Source: Margaritifera margaritifera (taxonomy: Eukaryota > Mollusca > Bivalvia > Unionida > Margaritiferidae). From it: a stretch of 64,000 nucleotides of DNA. Positions 61,583 to 64,000 of this stretch are shown in pieces; position 1 is the stretch's first letter; the number at the start of each line of letters is the position of its first letter. Both the position numbers and the translations under genes were made by a program. The stretch is from positions 1,143,501 through 1,207,500 of the forward strand of contig JAQPZY010001689.1 in NCBI GenBank assembly GCA_029931535.1. The letters are read 5' to 3'. The notes below the pieces were generated by a model. It was not told where the DNA came from, did not search any database, and saw only the letters and a list, made by a program, of their open reading frames with translations.

Positions 61583-61711
61583 ATAAAGAAAAAGAAAGAT
61601 TTATATAATAAAGCTTTATTTTGAATATACATCTAATACTATAATAACCAAAATTACATAAGAACATGTTTTATGATACTGGACTTAATTAAATCAAGCA
61701 ATATTACATTT

Positions 61712-64000
61712 CTAGGCACGTGAGAGTGCATCTGCAATCACATTGTCTTTTCCCCTGATGTGTTTAATGTCAATGTTATATTCCTGCAATATCAAACTCC
61801 ATCTCAACAATCTCCGATTTTTATCTTTCATTTTGTTGATGAAAGTAAGGGGATTGTGATCACTGAACACAATAATTGGAGAAAGAGCTGAGGTGACATA
61901 CACTTCAAAATGCTGTAAAGCCAATATCAAAGCCAAACATTCCTTCTCAATTGTGGAATAATTTTTCTGGTGCTTGTTTAGTTTTTTAGAAAAATAACAC
62001 ACAGGGTGATCCACACCACTTTTGTCTTCCTGAATCAATACTCCACCAACCCCTACATCACTTGCATCAACAGATAATTTAAATGATTGGCTAAAATTTG
62101 GTGTAGAAAGAACTGGTGCATTCTTAAGCATGGCCTTTAACTTGTCAAAAGATTCCTGACACTTGTCAGACCAACAAAATTTGGTTTTCTTACTCAATAA
62201 ACTTGTCAAAGGTTCAGCAATTTTGGAAAAATTGGAACAAAATTTCCGATAATATCCAGCCACACCTAGAAATCGCATCAGTTGCTTTTTACAAATTGGA
62301 ACTTGAAATTCAGAGATAGCTTTGACCTTAGCTTCTATAGGTTTAACTTGACCTTGTCCCACAATATGTCCTAAAAATGTGACACAAGCATGGCAAAACT
62401 CACATTTGCTCAAATTAATTGTCAGATTCGCATCGCTGAGTCGATCAAAGAATTTTCGAATGGTTTCCAAATGATCTTCCCAGGTGTTGTTGTAGATAAT
62501 GACGTCATCGATATAAGCGTCACAATTATCAAGACCAAATGTTATTATGTTCATCAGACGTTGAAACGTTGCAGGCGAATTTTTCATTCCAAATGGCATG
62601 ACTTTATATTGATAAAGTCCATCTGGAGTTACAAATGCTGAAATTTCTTTTGCCCTTTCCGTCAGTGGAATTTGCCAGAATCCTTTTAAAAGGTCAAACT
62701 TGGTGACATATTCCGCATTTCCAATTTTATCAATGCAATCGTCCATTCTTGGGATTGGAAATGAATCAGTTTTGGTGACACTGTTGACTTTTCTATAGTC
62801 AGTACACATACGGAATGTATTATCTGGCTTGGGAACAAGAATACATGGTGAACTCCAGTTACTTTTACTTGGTTCTATGAAATCATTCTCCAGTAGATAC
62901 TGAATTTCTTTCTTCAGATAGTTCTGTTTGAGAGGATTCATCCTATAAGGATGCTGTTTCACAGGCACAGAATCTACAATGTCAACGTCATGATAAATTT
63001 TACTTGTTCGTGTTGGAACATCAGGAAACAAGTGCTCATAGTCATGTAATAGCTGTTTTAGTTCATTTCTTTCCTGTTGTTGTAGATGTGAAAGTTTCTG
63101 GTCTAAGTTGTTCAATATTTCTGAATTCCGAAGATTGGTTATACCAGAGTCACTATAGTCTGATTGTATTCCATCGTTGATATCTTCACTGTGTGGGACA
63201 GGTACAACTAAATTAACAGAATAATTAGCTGGGCTATCTCTGTCAAAATATTCCTTTAACATATTTATATGACAAAGTTGTTTCTGTTTCCGTCTCCCAG
63301 GAGTGTTAATGATATAATTTAAGTCATTTACTTTCTTTTCAATAGTATAAGGACCATAAAATTTAGCCTGAAGAGGATTTTGAGGTATGGGAAAGAGAGC
63401 CAGAACTTTGTCACCAGGTTTAAAACTCCTTTCCTGTGAATTTCTGTCATACCTTAATTTCATTTTTGACTGAGTAGTGTGAAGATTAGTTCTTGCTACT
63501 TCACAGGCCTTTGACAACTTGTATTTGAAATCAGAGACATAACCAAGAAGATTAATCTTCGAATCTTCATTTGAAAGAAGTTTCTCTTTCAATAATTTCA
63601 ATGGTCCACGGACAGTATGACCAAAAACTAGTTCAAAGGGACTAAAACCCAACGACTCTTGAACTGATTCCCTAACAGCAAAGAACAACAAATGGACACC
63701 CTCATCCCAATCCTTTTCTGTATCAAAGCAATATGATCAAATCATATTCTTCAAAGTTTGATGAAATCGTTCCAAAGCACCTTGACTTTCAGGGTGATAG
63801 GCAGAAGATTTAAACTGTTGGATGCCTAATTCATGCATAACTTGTTGGAAAATTCCAGACATAAAATTTGACCCTTGATCCGACTGGACAGATTTGGGAA
63901 GGCCAACAAGTGTAAAAAATTTCACCAAAGCTTTCACAATAGTTTTAGTTTTTATATTTCTCAGAGGAATTGTTTCTGGAAATCTTGTAGATGTACACAT
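61712..64000 (-). pseudogene. Ty3/gypsy-type pol with integrase before RT-RNase H (Gmr1-like), one in-frame stop, cut by window edge
   Basis: Read on the minus strand from 64000, the integrase core comes first. It shows TRFPETIPLRN, the second catalytic D in SDQG (63878-63880) and E in GALERFH (63770-63772), with 35 residues between them. A single TGA at 63737-63739 interrupts the frame, which continues unchanged. Next are the integrase C-terminus with a GPY/F-like module (FYGPYTIEKK, about 63332-63361), then RT: LVPKPDNTFRMCTDYRKVN, KFDLLKGFWQ, MPFGMKNSPATFQ and the YIDD catalytic box (62504-62515). RNase H follows (VDASD, TIEKECLA, FSDHNPL, ADALSRA) and ends at TAG 61712-61714, about 130 bases before the polypurine tract. 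Known Ty3/gypsy elements normally place integrase last; integrase-first with gypsy-like RT is known for the Gmr1 group. Gag, protease and the 5' LTR lie beyond the window. Confidence 0.92.
63737..63739 (-). other. In-frame stop in the gypsy pol
   Basis: A TGA (plus-strand TCA) lies between the integrase core and its C-terminal region. The frame is the same on both sides, so it is a point change and not a frameshift. It is the only break seen in 2.29 kb. Confidence 0.9.

Overview
This is an AT-rich animal nuclear genomic window. One intron-containing gene is recognisable. The rest is mostly mobile-element remains and tandem arrays. tRNA-derived SINEs with a TTAAACCCAAA-type tail, several degenerate non-LTR elements, Polinton-type relics, an LTR retrotransposon and very many minisatellites suggest a lophotrochozoan, most likely a mollusc such as a bivalve. 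The species is an inference; no marker gene fixes it.

Layout. 0-7 kb: tandem arrays around a decayed minus-strand LINE (endonuclease and RT remains, about 1.64-4.14 kb). 12-16 kb: a minus-strand relic of a Polinton/Maverick-type protein-primed DNA polymerase B. 18 kb: a plus-strand LINE RT remnant. 19-21 kb: microsatellites and MITE-like ends. 22.5-29.1 kb: a plus-strand LINE landscape (L1-like ORF1 remains, then a long broken ORF2) into which a SINE with a clean target-site duplication, a solo LTR-like copy and several minisatellites have been placed. 31-37.3 kb: a two-pore-domain (K2P) potassium channel gene on the plus strand. Its two visible coding exons are separated by a 5 kb intron that carries five tandem arrays and a full-length mariner relic. 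37-50 kb: non-coding DNA, foldback elements and a Polinton-type integrase relic (46.5-47.3 kb). 50.7-55.4 kb: a minisatellite of roughly 125 units of about 37 bp with higher-order duplication. 57-59.8 kb: trinucleotide and tetranucleotide arrays and a SINE. 59.8-60.85 kb: a 5'-truncated LINE, interrupted by the 3' LTR of a minus-strand Ty3/gypsy element that runs off the window end.

Two points stand out. First, the gypsy element has its integrase upstream of reverse transcriptase and RNase H, and RNase H is followed directly by the polypurine tract and LTR. This copia-like order is the hallmark of the rare Gmr1 group. Second, tandem arrays repeatedly arise by in-place amplification of pre-existing unique DNA. 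The clearest case is a 26-bp array of about 37 units that grew from one conserved RT motif inside a LINE.

Only the K2P gene looks like a host protein-coding gene. Most other open frames are translations of tandem repeats or decayed transposons. All repeat counts and family calls were made by eye.
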